Notes under the pieces: model-generated
Told to the model about the DNA's origin: nothing
Databases searched by the model: none
The model's input: only the letters and a program-made list of their open reading frames with translations
NCBI GenBank assembly: GCA_026995555.1
Contig: JALWOJ010000139.1
Span: 18,098-55,558, forward strand
Reading direction: 5' to 3'
Source of the DNA: Acidilobaceae archaeon
GTDB taxonomy: Archaea > Thermoproteota > Thermoprotei_A > Sulfolobales > Acidilobaceae
DNA: 37,461 bases
Part shown: piece after piece, positions 15,238 through 23,024 of the stretch
Position numbering within the stretch: the stretch's first letter is position 1
How the letters are laid out: each line of letters opens with the position of its first letter
Made by a program: the position numbers and the translations under genes

Positions 15238-15930
15238 AGCTTCAGCCGCTAATTTAACCTTATCTTCAAGCTCCTCATGGCTTCTTAATTTTTCCTTTCC
15301 AGGAACTACTAAGTTGTCCGAGGCGATCAAAATGGCAGCAGACCTGTACCTCCTTGCCCAGGAAAGGCTAAAGAGGGTTGCTACCTCCATCTCTATCGCT
15401 ATAACTCCCATCTCTGACAGTCTCTTGGCCATGTTTGGATTTTCGGTATAGAAGGCATCGCTACTATATACTGGTCCTATGAAAGTCCTTCCTCTTTTTC
15501 TGGCCTCCTCGGCAAGTAGAGCTGTTATGAAGGGATCTGGGGAGGCTGGTGGTAATATCTCGCCGAAGTATTGCCCTAAGGTACCTCCAGGGTTATGAGC
15601 AGCTCCTGTGGCAACAACAAAGTCTCCTATATCTATTTCCTTTATTAAGCCTCCACAGGTTCCAAGCCTTATCATAACCTCAGCTCCCAGAGCTCTAAGC
15701 TCTTCAAAGACAATAGCGGCGCTGGGGGCTCCTATGCCATGAACGGCCACGCTAACTTTCAAATCCTTATATGTTCCTGTATATATCAGAAAGCCTCTAG
15801 CTTCATTAACTAACTCGCTTTCCTTTAGAAAGTTCTCAGCTATGAACTTAGCTCTGGCAGGGTCTCCAACAACTACAACATACTTCGATACATCCTCTGG
15901 AGAAGCCTTAATGTGTTGGGGAGTTATCAA
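15193..15930 (-). CDS. Uridine/purine nucleoside phosphorylase family protein
   Basis: 245 residues of the PNP/UDP phosphorylase type 1 family. The phosphate site is VVGDPARAKFIAE. The core carries VHGIGAPSAAIVFEEL and RLGTCGGL. The ribose/base segment is IAIEMEVATLF, and ILIASDN is near the end. Such enzymes split nucleosides with phosphate to a base and ribose-1-phosphate. Specificity between uridine, inosine/guanosine and methylthioadenosine cannot be decided by eye; the EMEVATLF form is frequent in archaeal enzymes annotated as uridine phosphorylase. TTG start with GGAGGT seven bases upstream. Confidence 0.88.
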   Translation of the reverse strand: MITPQHIKASPEDVSKYVVVVGDPARAKFIAENFLKESELVNEARGFLIYTGTYKDLKVSVAVHGIGAPSAAIVFEELRALGAEVMIRLGTCGGLIKEIDIGDFVVATGAAHNPGGTLGQYFGEILPPASPDPFITALLAEEARKRGRTFIGPVYSSDAFYTENPNMAKRLSEMGVIAIEMEVATLFSLSWARRYRSAAILIASDNLVVPGKEKLRSHEELEDKVKLAAEALLETLIRISRREQP

Positions 15931-16035
15931 GATATCGACCTCCTGGCTGAAAAGTTTATCTCCCTTTAATAAAAAGAGCTTCCCTCCAAGTAATTCATAA
16001 ATATAGATGTCCGTAAATGCTATATTTGTGGATGT

Positions 16036-16146
16036 CTGAAGACTCCAATACTGAATGACTTAGATGATGACCTCTACCCCTTGAGGAACTCTTATTCTAA
16101 ATTAAGTTCATTGATAACGAATATTAAGAGTAGAAGGAAAGACTAG
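16036..16146 (+). other. Possible small gene upstream of the membrane protein (start or frame problem)
   Basis: A frame without ATG/GTG/TTG at its start encodes a charged peptide, ILNDLDDDLYPLRNSYSK... ending IKSRRKD, just before the strong ribosome-binding site of the next gene. A TATA-like cataaata at 15996-16003 is about 30 bases from an ATG at 16032, whose frame (MSEDSNTE) stops after eight codons. A one-base shift would join the two into a peptide of about 37 residues. Either a CTG start at 16036, a frameshift or chance would explain this. Weak. Confidence 0.25.
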
Positions 16147-16190
16147 AGAATAGGCGGGGGGTGTAGGAACTGAAAATTTTTGACAGTAAT

Positions 16191-17003
16191 GTGGGCTTTC
16201 GCTTGGCGTTCTCAATGACTGCCACCCTTGTCACAGCTCTTCCTCTAACATTTGTTATCTTCTATTCAATCAGAAATCCTCTCGTATTTCTCTCCTTGCC
16301 CCTCGCTTTTATTATCTATTATTTTGTTGCAGAGAGGATCTTGGAGGGTGCAGCAAGCTTTGTTGTGAGATTTTTGGAATTAGGTGATAAGCTCTTGGAT
16401 TTTACTGAGGGTTTTGATGACTTTAATCCTGATCAGGATCTTGAAGATTCTTCTTTGGACTTTCCAGATGAGTACTTATTGTATGTTTGGGGGCTTGTTG
16501 GTAGTCTTCAGAACGAGATCATTTCCAATAGAAAATATAACATATATGTGATAGTTGTCGATGATGGTTATCCAGTTGAAATGTACCCCTATCCTTCAAA
16601 CGAGCAAAGTTCTATAGATCTCGACGATGAGACTTTCTCTGAGGGAAAGGCGTTCAAGGCTGAAATAAGGGATGAGAGAACTCTCTTCGTTTACATACCT
16701 TTAGATGTTTTTGAGAAGTTGGGCAAGGCCTGCGAAAAGGGTGATGGGGAGAAGATAAGAATTAATGATGAGAAAGAGGCGCTAAGCCTCTTTATGCTAG
16801 CCAAGGTACTAGCCTCTGCTCTAGGTAATGAAGATGAAAGGTTGAACTCCTATATAGCCTATAAAACGATTTTAAAGCTTAAGAGAAAAGGACTTCTAAT
16901 TGTTGATGAAAACCTTCTTGAGAACCTTCCCCTGGGTGACTCAAGGACAAAGCTACTCATAAAAAGGCAGGTCAGTGAAGAGCTTGGGTTAAAGAACATT
17001 TAA
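16191..17003 (+). CDS. Unrecognised membrane-anchored protein
   Basis: 270 residues from the GTG at 16191. Two hydrophobic helices at the N-terminus (about residues 5-25 and 30-47, LVFLSLPLAFIIYYFV) are followed by a large, very acidic soluble domain. It includes FDDFNPDQDLEDSSLDFPDE, a strand YNIYVIVVDDGYPVEMYPYP and a helical C-terminus. I recognise no family. GTG 16191 has no ribosome-binding site. However, GGGGGGTG at 16156-16163 sits six bases before an in-frame CTG at 16170 (adding MKIFDSN), so a CTG start is possible. The gene lies upstream of tRNA-Ile. Confidence 0.7.
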   Translation: MGFRLAFSMTATLVTALPLTFVIFYSIRNPLVFLSLPLAFIIYYFVAERILEGAASFVVRFLELGDKLLDFTEGFDDFNPDQDLEDSSLDFPDEYLLYVWGLVGSLQNEIISNRKYNIYVIVVDDGYPVEMYPYPSNEQSSIDLDDETFSEGKAFKAEIRDERTLFVYIPLDVFEKLGKACEKGDGEKIRINDEKEALSLFMLAKVLASALGNEDERLNSYIAYKTILKLKRKGLLIVDENLLENLPLGDSRTKLLIKRQVSEELGLKNI

Positions 17004-17064
17004 CTTGTACTTTTAAGGTTATTGCGATTAAAATTAAAAACTTCAAATAAATTTTCTAGGCTGG

Positions 17065-17141
17065 GGGCCCGTAGCTCAGCCCGGTAGAGCGCCCGGCTGA
17101 TAACCGGGCGGTCGGGGGTTCGAATCCCCCCGGGCCCACCA
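17065..17141 (+). tRNA. tRNA-Ile (anticodon GAU)
   Basis: The acceptor GGGCCCG pairs with CGGGCCC. The D arm is GCTC...GAGC, the anticodon stem CCCGG/CCGGG has loop CTGATAA (anticodon GAU), and the T arm is GGGGG-TTCGAAT-CCCCC. Discriminator A, with CCA encoded. No intron. Folded by eye. Confidence 0.97.
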
Positions 17142-17145
17142 GATC

Positions 17146-17303
17146 ATTGCCTCTATCGATGTAATTTCTGTATGACAATAGATACAGTCAGACATAAGGG
17201 TATTCTGAGATGTCAATGCTGATGGCATCTAAAAAATTTAGAAGGGTCATGGTTCCATTTATATACTTACATTTTCTTTCTCAATGGTCATAATTGCCTC
17301 TAT
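17146..17303 (+). repeat. 11-bp direct repeat in the gap after tRNA-Ile
   Basis: ATTGCCTCTAT occurs at 17146-17156, starting five bases after the tRNA 3' end, and again at 17293-17303. The 257-base gap between tRNA-Ile and the next gene holds no gene I can support. The repeat could be a regulator-binding site, an integration footprint or chance. Confidence 0.35.
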
Positions 17304-17347
17304 TAACAGTTAGTAGCTGGCGAAGTTTCATATTGCCAGAAGTTCCC

Positions 17348-17360
17348 TTAAATTTAAATC
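17348..17360 (+). promoter_or_regulatory. Putative promoter for the NicX/aminopeptidase-T-like gene
   Basis: cttaaatttaaat is a TATA-like element about 45 bases before the ATG at 17399. The leader contains the strong ribosome-binding site GGAGGGT seven bases before the ATG. Confidence 0.4.
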
Positions 17361-17398
17361 TCATTATAGTTGTTAAAATATTTTAGGAGGGTACTAAA

Positions 17399-18445
17399 AT
17401 GCCTGAACCTCTCAGCATGGAATTAGAGCTGGCTGCCTTTAAGCTTGTAAAAGATGTAATGAAGGTAAAGAAAAACGAAGAAGTAGTCATTACCATAGAT
17501 ACTGGAGGTGACTGGCAAGTAGCCGAAGCTATCGCTAGAGCTTCCTCTGTTCTAGGTGCTAAACCTCTAGTGGCTTGGTATCAGATGCCTCCAGGAGTCG
17601 GAAAAGCTTCCGATCCATACATCCCACTGAATGCACTAAAGGCCCTTCTGTCGAATGCAGATGTTTGGATAGAGCTAAACAAATCCTGGCTTCTCTATTC
17701 TACCCCTTATGAAGAAGCTCTGAAAAAAGGCAAGGTGCGTTATATGTGCTTAGTTGGTATGGATGCTGAAATGGCCGTTAGAACTATTGGTAAGGTTGAT
17801 GTGAAGCTTCTTTATGAGTTCCAAAGGAAGCTTGCGGAAATTACAAGGAGAGCTAAACACATGAGAATAACCTCGCCTGCTGGTATGGATGTAGAGTTTG
17901 AAAATGATCCTCAAAGACCAATATTTGTTGAAGGAGAAGTTTCTGGTCCTGGAGAATACATGTTGTTTGGCCAGGTTGATTGGGCACCTATCGAGGATAG
18001 CATAAATGGAATTATAGTATTTGATGGTTCAGTATGGCCTCCTCAAGAGTTAGGTTTGCTTAAAAATCCTATTAAGCTGTATGTAAAGGAAGGGACAGTT
18101 GTTAAAATAGAGGGCGGTCCCGAGGCTAAGATATTTGAAAGTTGGCTCAAGTCCTTTAAAGATCCGAACATGTTTAAGATAGCGCATATATCTTATGGTT
18201 GTAATCCAGGTGCTAGACTCACAGGCAACATTCTTGAAGATGAGAGAGTCTGGGGAGCAGTTGAGTGGGGACTAGGATTTCAATCAGCAGGATTTAAGGG
18301 AAAGGTAGGTCCAGCGGCCTCTCATACAGATGGAATATGTCTATCTCCTACTGTTTGGGCGGATGGAGAAAAAATTATAGAGGATGGAGAGTTTGTTCAC
18401 CCAGAACTAATTGACTTAGCTAAAAAACTTAGGTATGGTAAATAA
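17399..18445 (+). CDS. Aminopeptidase-T/NicX-like metalloenzyme (COG2309 type)
   Basis: 348 residues, full length for the group that joins M29-like leucyl aminopeptidases with NicX, the iron-dependent 2,5-dihydroxypyridine 5,6-dioxygenase of nicotinate breakdown. His263 (IAHISYGCNPGARL) and His309-x-Asp311 (AASHTDG) fall where I recall the NicX iron ligands H265, H318 and D320. The motif is therefore complete for metal binding. Sequence does not separate a ring-opening oxygenase from a peptidase or another hydrolase. If the host is anaerobic, the oxygenase role is unlikely. It starts the catabolic/transport region and converges with the racemase gene at 18456 across a ten-base gap. Confidence 0.78.
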   Translation: MPEPLSMELELAAFKLVKDVMKVKKNEEVVITIDTGGDWQVAEAIARASSVLGAKPLVAWYQMPPGVGKASDPYIPLNALKALLSNADVWIELNKSWLLYSTPYEEALKKGKVRYMCLVGMDAEMAVRTIGKVDVKLLYEFQRKLAEITRRAKHMRITSPAGMDVEFENDPQRPIFVEGEVSGPGEYMLFGQVDWAPIEDSINGIIVFDGSVWPPQELGLLKNPIKLYVKEGTVVKIEGGPEAKIFESWLKSFKDPNMFKIAHISYGCNPGARLTGNILEDERVWGAVEWGLGFQSAGFKGKVGPAASHTDGICLSPTVWADGEKIIEDGEFVHPELIDLAKKLRYGK

Positions 18446-18455
18446 AGTCAATAAG

Positions 18456-19115
18456 CTAATAAAATTCTAATTTTAGTTTAATCAATGACTCCAACATTTT
18501 TATCGACGCACCTGCAGGATCTATAACTGGGATCTTAGCTTTTTCCTGTACGGTTTCAGCCAGTCCTGCAAGACCTGTACATCCTAGAATTACGACTTCA
18601 GCCCCCATATCCTTTAGTTCCTTGGCCTTTGCAGTCAATTCACTTATTGTTCTTTCCCTGTCCTCATCGATTCCCAGAACTCCAAAACTCGTTCCCTTTA
18701 TATCAACCAAATATTTACCGTAACCTAAACCTTCTACACATTCTTTTATCATCCAAAGCCCCTCATTACCAACTGTCACTATGCCAATGTTTTTAGTCAT
18801 GTAAGAGGCGATGGTAAGTGAGGCCCTACAAGGTCCTACAACAGGCTTTTTGGTTATAGCTTTAGCTAAATTCACACCAGGATCTAAGAAGCAATTGGAA
18901 ATGAAGCCTTCATACTCGTTCTTATATCTTTCTATCATTTCCAGAACTAGAGGCACAACCTCTGCATAGGCCTTTGCGGTCTCTACGCTCTTAGGCCCTT
19001 TAGGTAATGACTTGACTTCTATTTGTACGTCAGGAGATGCGAAGGATTCATAAATTTTCTTATCCTGTTCATCCCAAGTGGAGTGCCCAACAGGGTTTAT
19101 AACTAACACCTTCAT
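18456..19115 (-). CDS. Asp/Glu/hydantoin racemase family protein (copy 1)
   Basis: 219 residues with both catalytic cysteines of the family: SNCFLDPGV in the N-terminal domain and ILGCTGLAGL in the C-terminal domain. The family includes hydantoin racemase, aspartate and glutamate racemases, maleate isomerase and arylmalonate decarboxylase; length and the VINPVGHSTWDE start suggest the hydantoin-racemase branch. ATG start, two bases after the DUF917 stop, so the two genes are surely co-transcribed. It is clearly paralogous to the protein at 20335. Substrate unknown. Confidence 0.85.
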   Translation of the reverse strand: MKVLVINPVGHSTWDEQDKKIYESFASPDVQIEVKSLPKGPKSVETAKAYAEVVPLVLEMIERYKNEYEGFISNCFLDPGVNLAKAITKKPVVGPCRASLTIASYMTKNIGIVTVGNEGLWMIKECVEGLGYGKYLVDIKGTSFGVLGIDEDRERTISELTAKAKELKDMGAEVVILGCTGLAGLAETVQEKAKIPVIDPAGASIKMLESLIKLKLEFY

Positions 19116-19117
19116 GG

Positions 19118-20218
19118 TTATATACCCCTCTCTCTAACCAGCTTCTCCACGGGGACGTAGTCATAGTCAAACCCGAAGTGCCTTGGTCCGAAGAGTTCAA
19201 GACCCTTAGGCGTTCTCCAGACCTCAGGGGCCTTTGATGCAATAGCTATTATTTCCATGCCCTCTTTAAGCTCAGTATTCGTTATTGGAGTGCCATTACT
19301 CCTTAAAAACATTAAGAGATCAGGGGCCATGACTATAGGTTTGTCATCAAGCCAGGCAAGTATGTGCTCGTTCTTTATCCAGGATTTGAGTTCATGGCCT
19401 TTCCACTTTCCAGTCCCTTCAACCTTAACTGTTCCCCAGAGGAACCCCTCTCTATTTTCCCACTTGTATTCACTAACGATTCCTTCAAATATTCTCCAGC
19501 CATCAAGAACTTTAACTGCAGCATTTACAGGATCTTCACCTTTTTCTCTGGCCTCTCTCACAGCCCTTCCTAGTTTTAAGCATAATGTTAATGATCCTTT
19601 TACAAGCGCTTTATCAGCATCATTTTTCGTCATAGGAGTATCTACAACCGCCGCAGACTTCCCGTCGAGTACAGACAGGTATCTAGCTATCGATTCATAA
19701 TCATCTATGTCACTATAACTTTTTACAATAACTATATTTCCTGTACTAGTCACGATAGTTGATGGATACATGGGTATGTTAAAAATGTGTGCAGTACATT
19801 GATGAAGTTCTGGTGCAGCTCTACCTAATAGATCTCCGTCGACCGCTGGTAGACCTAGAAGAGAGCCTATGTATAGGGCAACGGAGGTGTTCCCACCTCC
19901 TATCTCGCTGGCAGCCACAGCAACTATCTTCTTACCTAGAAACTTTTCCATCTCACTAAAAGATACCCTTATGGGCTCCTCATACTTAATTTCTTTTCTT
20001 GGTTTGGCGTCGGGAGCTATGGTGCCGACGAAATAAGGAACAACAATAATACCGTCCTCTATTTCATTTAAACTCCTTATTTCTACATAACCTCTCTTTC
20101 TTAAAGCTTCCTTAAGTAACTTTTTCCCCTCCTCAGGGCTTCCGCCACCTCCAGTACCTAGTATGGTAGCTCCAAGCACGAAGTCCTCGATGTCTCTCTC
20201 ACTTTCTAGTCTAATCAT
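19118..20218 (-). CDS. DUF917 family protein (hydantoinase/oxoprolinase-like context)
   Basis: 366 residues from the ATG at 20218. I chose it over the track's GTG at 20230, because GAGGTGA lies seven bases before it and overlaps that GTG. Family marks are TILGTGGGGSPEEGKKLL at the start, VAASEIGGGNTSVALY and the GLPAVDGDLLGRAAPELHQ segment. DUF917 proteins often neighbour hydantoinases and hydantoin racemases, and one member is reported as a desulfurase of a thiohydantoin in ergothioneine breakdown; most are uncharacterised. Co-transcribed with racemase copy 1 and divergent from racemase copy 2. Confidence 0.87.
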   Translation of the reverse strand: MIRLESERDIEDFVLGATILGTGGGGSPEEGKKLLKEALRKRGYVEIRSLNEIEDGIIVVPYFVGTIAPDAKPRKEIKYEEPIRVSFSEMEKFLGKKIVAVAASEIGGGNTSVALYIGSLLGLPAVDGDLLGRAAPELHQCTAHIFNIPMYPSTIVTSTGNIVIVKSYSDIDDYESIARYLSVLDGKSAAVVDTPMTKNDADKALVKGSLTLCLKLGRAVREAREKGEDPVNAAVKVLDGWRIFEGIVSEYKWENREGFLWGTVKVEGTGKWKGHELKSWIKNEHILAWLDDKPIVMAPDLLMFLRSNGTPITNTELKEGMEIIAIASKAPEVWRTPKGLELFGPRHFGFDYDYVPVEKLVRERGI

Positions 20219-20334
20219 AAAAACTCTCACCTCATCTCTTTTTTGGAACCCTCGCTACAGTAGGTAATTCTTAAAGATGTGGAAATATTTTAATTTTTGT
20301 CCCATGAGGACATTATATTAAGAGGGTGATTTAT
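20219..20334. promoter_or_regulatory. Divergent promoter region between DUF917 and racemase copy 2
   Basis: A 116-base region serving two divergent genes. It holds AT-rich boxes (aaatattttaattttt, 20283-20298) and a ribosome-binding site on each side (GAGGTGA for DUF917, GAGGGTGA for the racemase). A shared regulator could act here; I see no clear operator repeat. Confidence 0.4.
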
Positions 20335-21075
20335 GTGGGACAGATTAAAATATTGGTTCTTAATCCAGTTGCCACCGATCGTTGGAACGATCTAACTCTT
20401 TCCACTATTAGTAAGATAGCTTCTCCCAATACGTACTATGAAGTTAAGAGTTTGAGCAAAGGACCTAAGTCCATAGAAACCTACTATGATAAGGAGCTTG
20501 TTGTAGATCAGGTTGTTAAAGAAGCTTACGAGGCTGAGAAAAAAGGTTACGATGCAATGATAATAAACTGTTTTGATGATCCGGGGCTTCATGCATCTAG
20601 AGAGGTTGTAAACGATATGCTCGTTTTGGGAATAGGAGAGACTTCAATAATATCCTCACTACTTCTAGGAAACTCGATAGCAATAATATCTACAGGAAGG
20701 AACACAAAAGGTATTTATAGAAGAAGAGTATTAGAACTCGGAATAAAAGATAGAGTTGTTTATATAGGTGCCATAGAAGTCCCAGTACTTGATTTAAGAG
20801 ATGATGAAGAAATAAAAAAGCTATTGTCATTAGAGATAAATAACGCTCTTGACAGAGGTGCTGAAGTCATAATACTAGGTTGTAGTGGGTTTACAGGTCT
20901 TGGTAAAGAACTCTCAAAAGCTTTCAAAGTTCCTGTTATAGATCCTTTTATTTTAACTTTCAAGATTGCAGAGGCTCTCTCAGCTATAGGGATCAAACAT
21001 AGCAAGTTCCTTTCATATTCTCCTCCTCCACATAAGATGACTGACTTTGAAGAATATTTACGAGTTGATGGTTAG
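20335..21075 (+). CDS. Asp/Glu/hydantoin racemase family protein (copy 2)
   Basis: 246 residues from the GTG at 20335, which has GAGGGTGA five bases upstream; the track's GTG at 20326 overlaps that site. Both catalytic cysteines are present (IINCFDDPGL and ILGCSGFTGL). It shares the LVLNPV start and the SLSKGPKSIET segment with copy 1, so the two are paralogues. It has a longer C-terminal tail (KFLSYSPPPHKMTDFEEYL). Two racemase-like enzymes in one locus may act on different intermediates or form a hetero-oligomer. Followed by the transporter genes on the same strand. Confidence 0.84.
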   Translation: MGQIKILVLNPVATDRWNDLTLSTISKIASPNTYYEVKSLSKGPKSIETYYDKELVVDQVVKEAYEAEKKGYDAMIINCFDDPGLHASREVVNDMLVLGIGETSIISSLLLGNSIAIISTGRNTKGIYRRRVLELGIKDRVVYIGAIEVPVLDLRDDEEIKKLLSLEINNALDRGAEVIILGCSGFTGLGKELSKAFKVPVIDPFILTFKIAEALSAIGIKHSKFLSYSPPPHKMTDFEEYLRVDG

Positions 21076-21143
21076 TTTCATCTAAATAAAATCTTAGTAT
21101 TGAGTTTCTGTTAAAAAATTAACAATAATGTTTCATGAAAAAA

Positions 21144-21154
21144 GTTTTTAAAAC
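21144..21154 (+). promoter_or_regulatory. Putative promoter for the opp-type operon
   Basis: gtttttaaaac is TATA-like and would place transcription start near 21175, ahead of the ribosome-binding site GGGGTG (21194-21199) of the substrate-binding protein gene. Confidence 0.4.
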
Positions 21155-21205
21155 TCTTTTAAGGAAGCTTATAGTGAATAATTGTAACACCAAGGGGTGT
21201 ATTAT

Positions 21206-22948
21206 TTGAGGGAATCTTCAGGGCTTTCCAAGGCAGCTTCTGTCACTATAATAATCATAATAATTGCAGCAATAATAGGCGGAGCCTACGCGGCATATAG
21301 ATCAAGATCAGGAGGAGCTCTCACAACATCAACAAGTAGCTTTACTACAAGCACTACACAATCCTCATCAACATCTTCATCGACAATTGTATCAACACAA
21401 ACCTCCTCGAAGAAAACAACAGTTGTTATTTATGCTTCTTTGTCTGAGATGACAACAGCAGATCCTAGCACTGAATTCTCTAACTCGATAATGTGGATGT
21501 GTCTCGTTTATGAGCCTCTATTATGGTATGATCCCTTGCATAACAAGTTCATACCTGCCTTGGCAACAAGCTGGGAAAAGAGTAAGAATGGTACAGTTTG
21601 GATATTTCATCTTAGGAAAGACGCTTACTTCCACGATGGAACTCCTGTGACCGCTGAAGCCGTCAAATTTAGCATAGAGAGAACTATTAAGTTGGGCAAG
21701 GGCGCAGCATTTATATGGGCTCCAGTGAAAGAAATCAAGGTTTTAGACAAATATACAGTAGAATTTATATTGAAGTATCCAGCACCTTTGGATGCAATAG
21801 CCGCTTCATCATATGGCGCGTGGATATTTAGTCCTAAGGTCGTTCAGCTTGCTGGCGCAAAGAATGCTACTGATCCCAAGGTTGCTCAATGGTTTAACAG
21901 CGGCCATGACGACGGAAGCGGACCTTATATTCTTGTAAAGTGGGATCCTGAAAGCGAGGTTGTTTTAAAGAAGAATCCAAACTGGTGGGGCTGGAAGACC
22001 CCAGGATACCCATTAGCCTCTCCAAACGCACCTGATATTTTCATAATTAAAATAGTTAAGGATGCAGTAACTCAGGAGAGAATGCTTCTCTCAGGTGCAA
22101 TACAAATAGCAGAATATGTGCCTTTAGAGGACTTATCGTCCTTAAAACAGAATCCTAACCTACAGGTTGTAATTAAGCCTAGTTTCCAGAACTTGCTTAT
22201 GTTGATAAACACTAGAAAACCTCCTTTGAATAATGTGCTTGTTAGAAGAGCCATAGCTCATGCAATACCATATAAGGATATAGTCAAGATCGCGAGAAAT
22301 GGGCTTGCCCAAGTGGCTAGCGGTCCTATACCTCATGGCATGTGGGGACACTTCGATAGCTTCTACTATACTTATAACCTCACATTAGCTAAGGAGTTGT
22401 TGGCAAAGGCTGGATATCCCCACGGAATAAACAGGACACTAGTTCTTACATATACAGCTGGTGACATTTATGAGAAGAGGACTGCCGAACTGATAGCCGA
22501 TAGTCTTGCCAAGATAGGTATAAAGGTTAGTATAAAGCCTATGAGTTGGGAGGAGCAATGGGCCTTAGCTCAGAGCGGCTGGAGTAATCCTAACGCGGCA
22601 CAGGACTTATTCATATTTTATTGGTGGCCTACGTACATAACACCTTTTGACTTCTTGTACAACATGTTTGACAATGAAAGCAAAGCTTTCGACCTATGCT
22701 ACTATGCTAATCCGGAATTCAACAAGCTAATAGAGGAAGCTCATATGTACGAGGGAATAAACAGAACTAAGGCCTTAGAACTTTACTATAAGGCCCAAGA
22801 GATACTCTACAAGGATGTTCCAGCAATACCTTTGTGGGATATGGAGACCGTAATTGTAGCGCTTAAGTCAGTAGGCAACTTAGCTAATGCAATAAACCCT
22901 GCATATCCCACAGTAGTGTTTGCGCAAGTACTTTCTGTTAAGGGTTAG
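21206..22948 (+). CDS. ABC transporter substrate-binding protein, peptide/opine/nickel family (SBP_bac_5)
   Basis: About 580 residues. I prefer the TTG at 21206, six bases after GGGGTG, to the track's GTG that lies inside that site. The N-terminus has SKAASVTIIIIIIAAIIGG, a single hydrophobic helix, then a Ser/Thr-rich stalk of about 40 residues that would hold the domain off the membrane. The rest is a family 5 solute-binding domain: LVYEPLLWYDP, LATSWEKSKNGTVWIFHLRKD, FHDGTPVTAEAVKFSIER. The family binds peptides and other small nitrogen compounds. No lipobox cysteine is present. First gene of the five-gene transporter, followed by a pyrimidine-rich possible attenuator. Confidence 0.9.
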   Translation: MRESSGLSKAASVTIIIIIIAAIIGGAYAAYRSRSGGALTTSTSSFTTSTTQSSSTSSSTIVSTQTSSKKTTVVIYASLSEMTTADPSTEFSNSIMWMCLVYEPLLWYDPLHNKFIPALATSWEKSKNGTVWIFHLRKDAYFHDGTPVTAEAVKFSIERTIKLGKGAAFIWAPVKEIKVLDKYTVEFILKYPAPLDAIAASSYGAWIFSPKVVQLAGAKNATDPKVAQWFNSGHDDGSGPYILVKWDPESEVVLKKNPNWWGWKTPGYPLASPNAPDIFIIKIVKDAVTQERMLLSGAIQIAEYVPLEDLSSLKQNPNLQVVIKPSFQNLLMLINTRKPPLNNVLVRRAIAHAIPYKDIVKIARNGLAQVASGPIPHGMWGHFDSFYYTYNLTLAKELLAKAGYPHGINRTLVLTYTAGDIYEKRTAELIADSLAKIGIKVSIKPMSWEEQWALAQSGWSNPNAAQDLFIFYWWPTYITPFDFLYNMFDNESKAFDLCYYANPEFNKLIEEAHMYEGINRTKALELYYKAQEILYKDVPAIPLWDMETVIVALKSVGNLANAINPAYPTVVFAQVLSVKG

Positions 22949-22961
22949 AAAACCCCCAAAG

Positions 22962-22986
22962 CTTTTTTCCCTCTTTTCTTTTATTT
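22962..22986 (+). terminator. Pyrimidine-rich possible partial terminator
   Basis: cttttttccctcttttcttttattt follows the binding-protein stop by 13 bases and precedes the permease genes. Archaeal terminators are commonly T-rich. Partial termination here would give more binding protein than permease. Inferred. Confidence 0.4.
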
Positions 22987-23024
22987 AACAATATAGAACA
23001 AAGGTTAAACGGAGGTATAATTAA

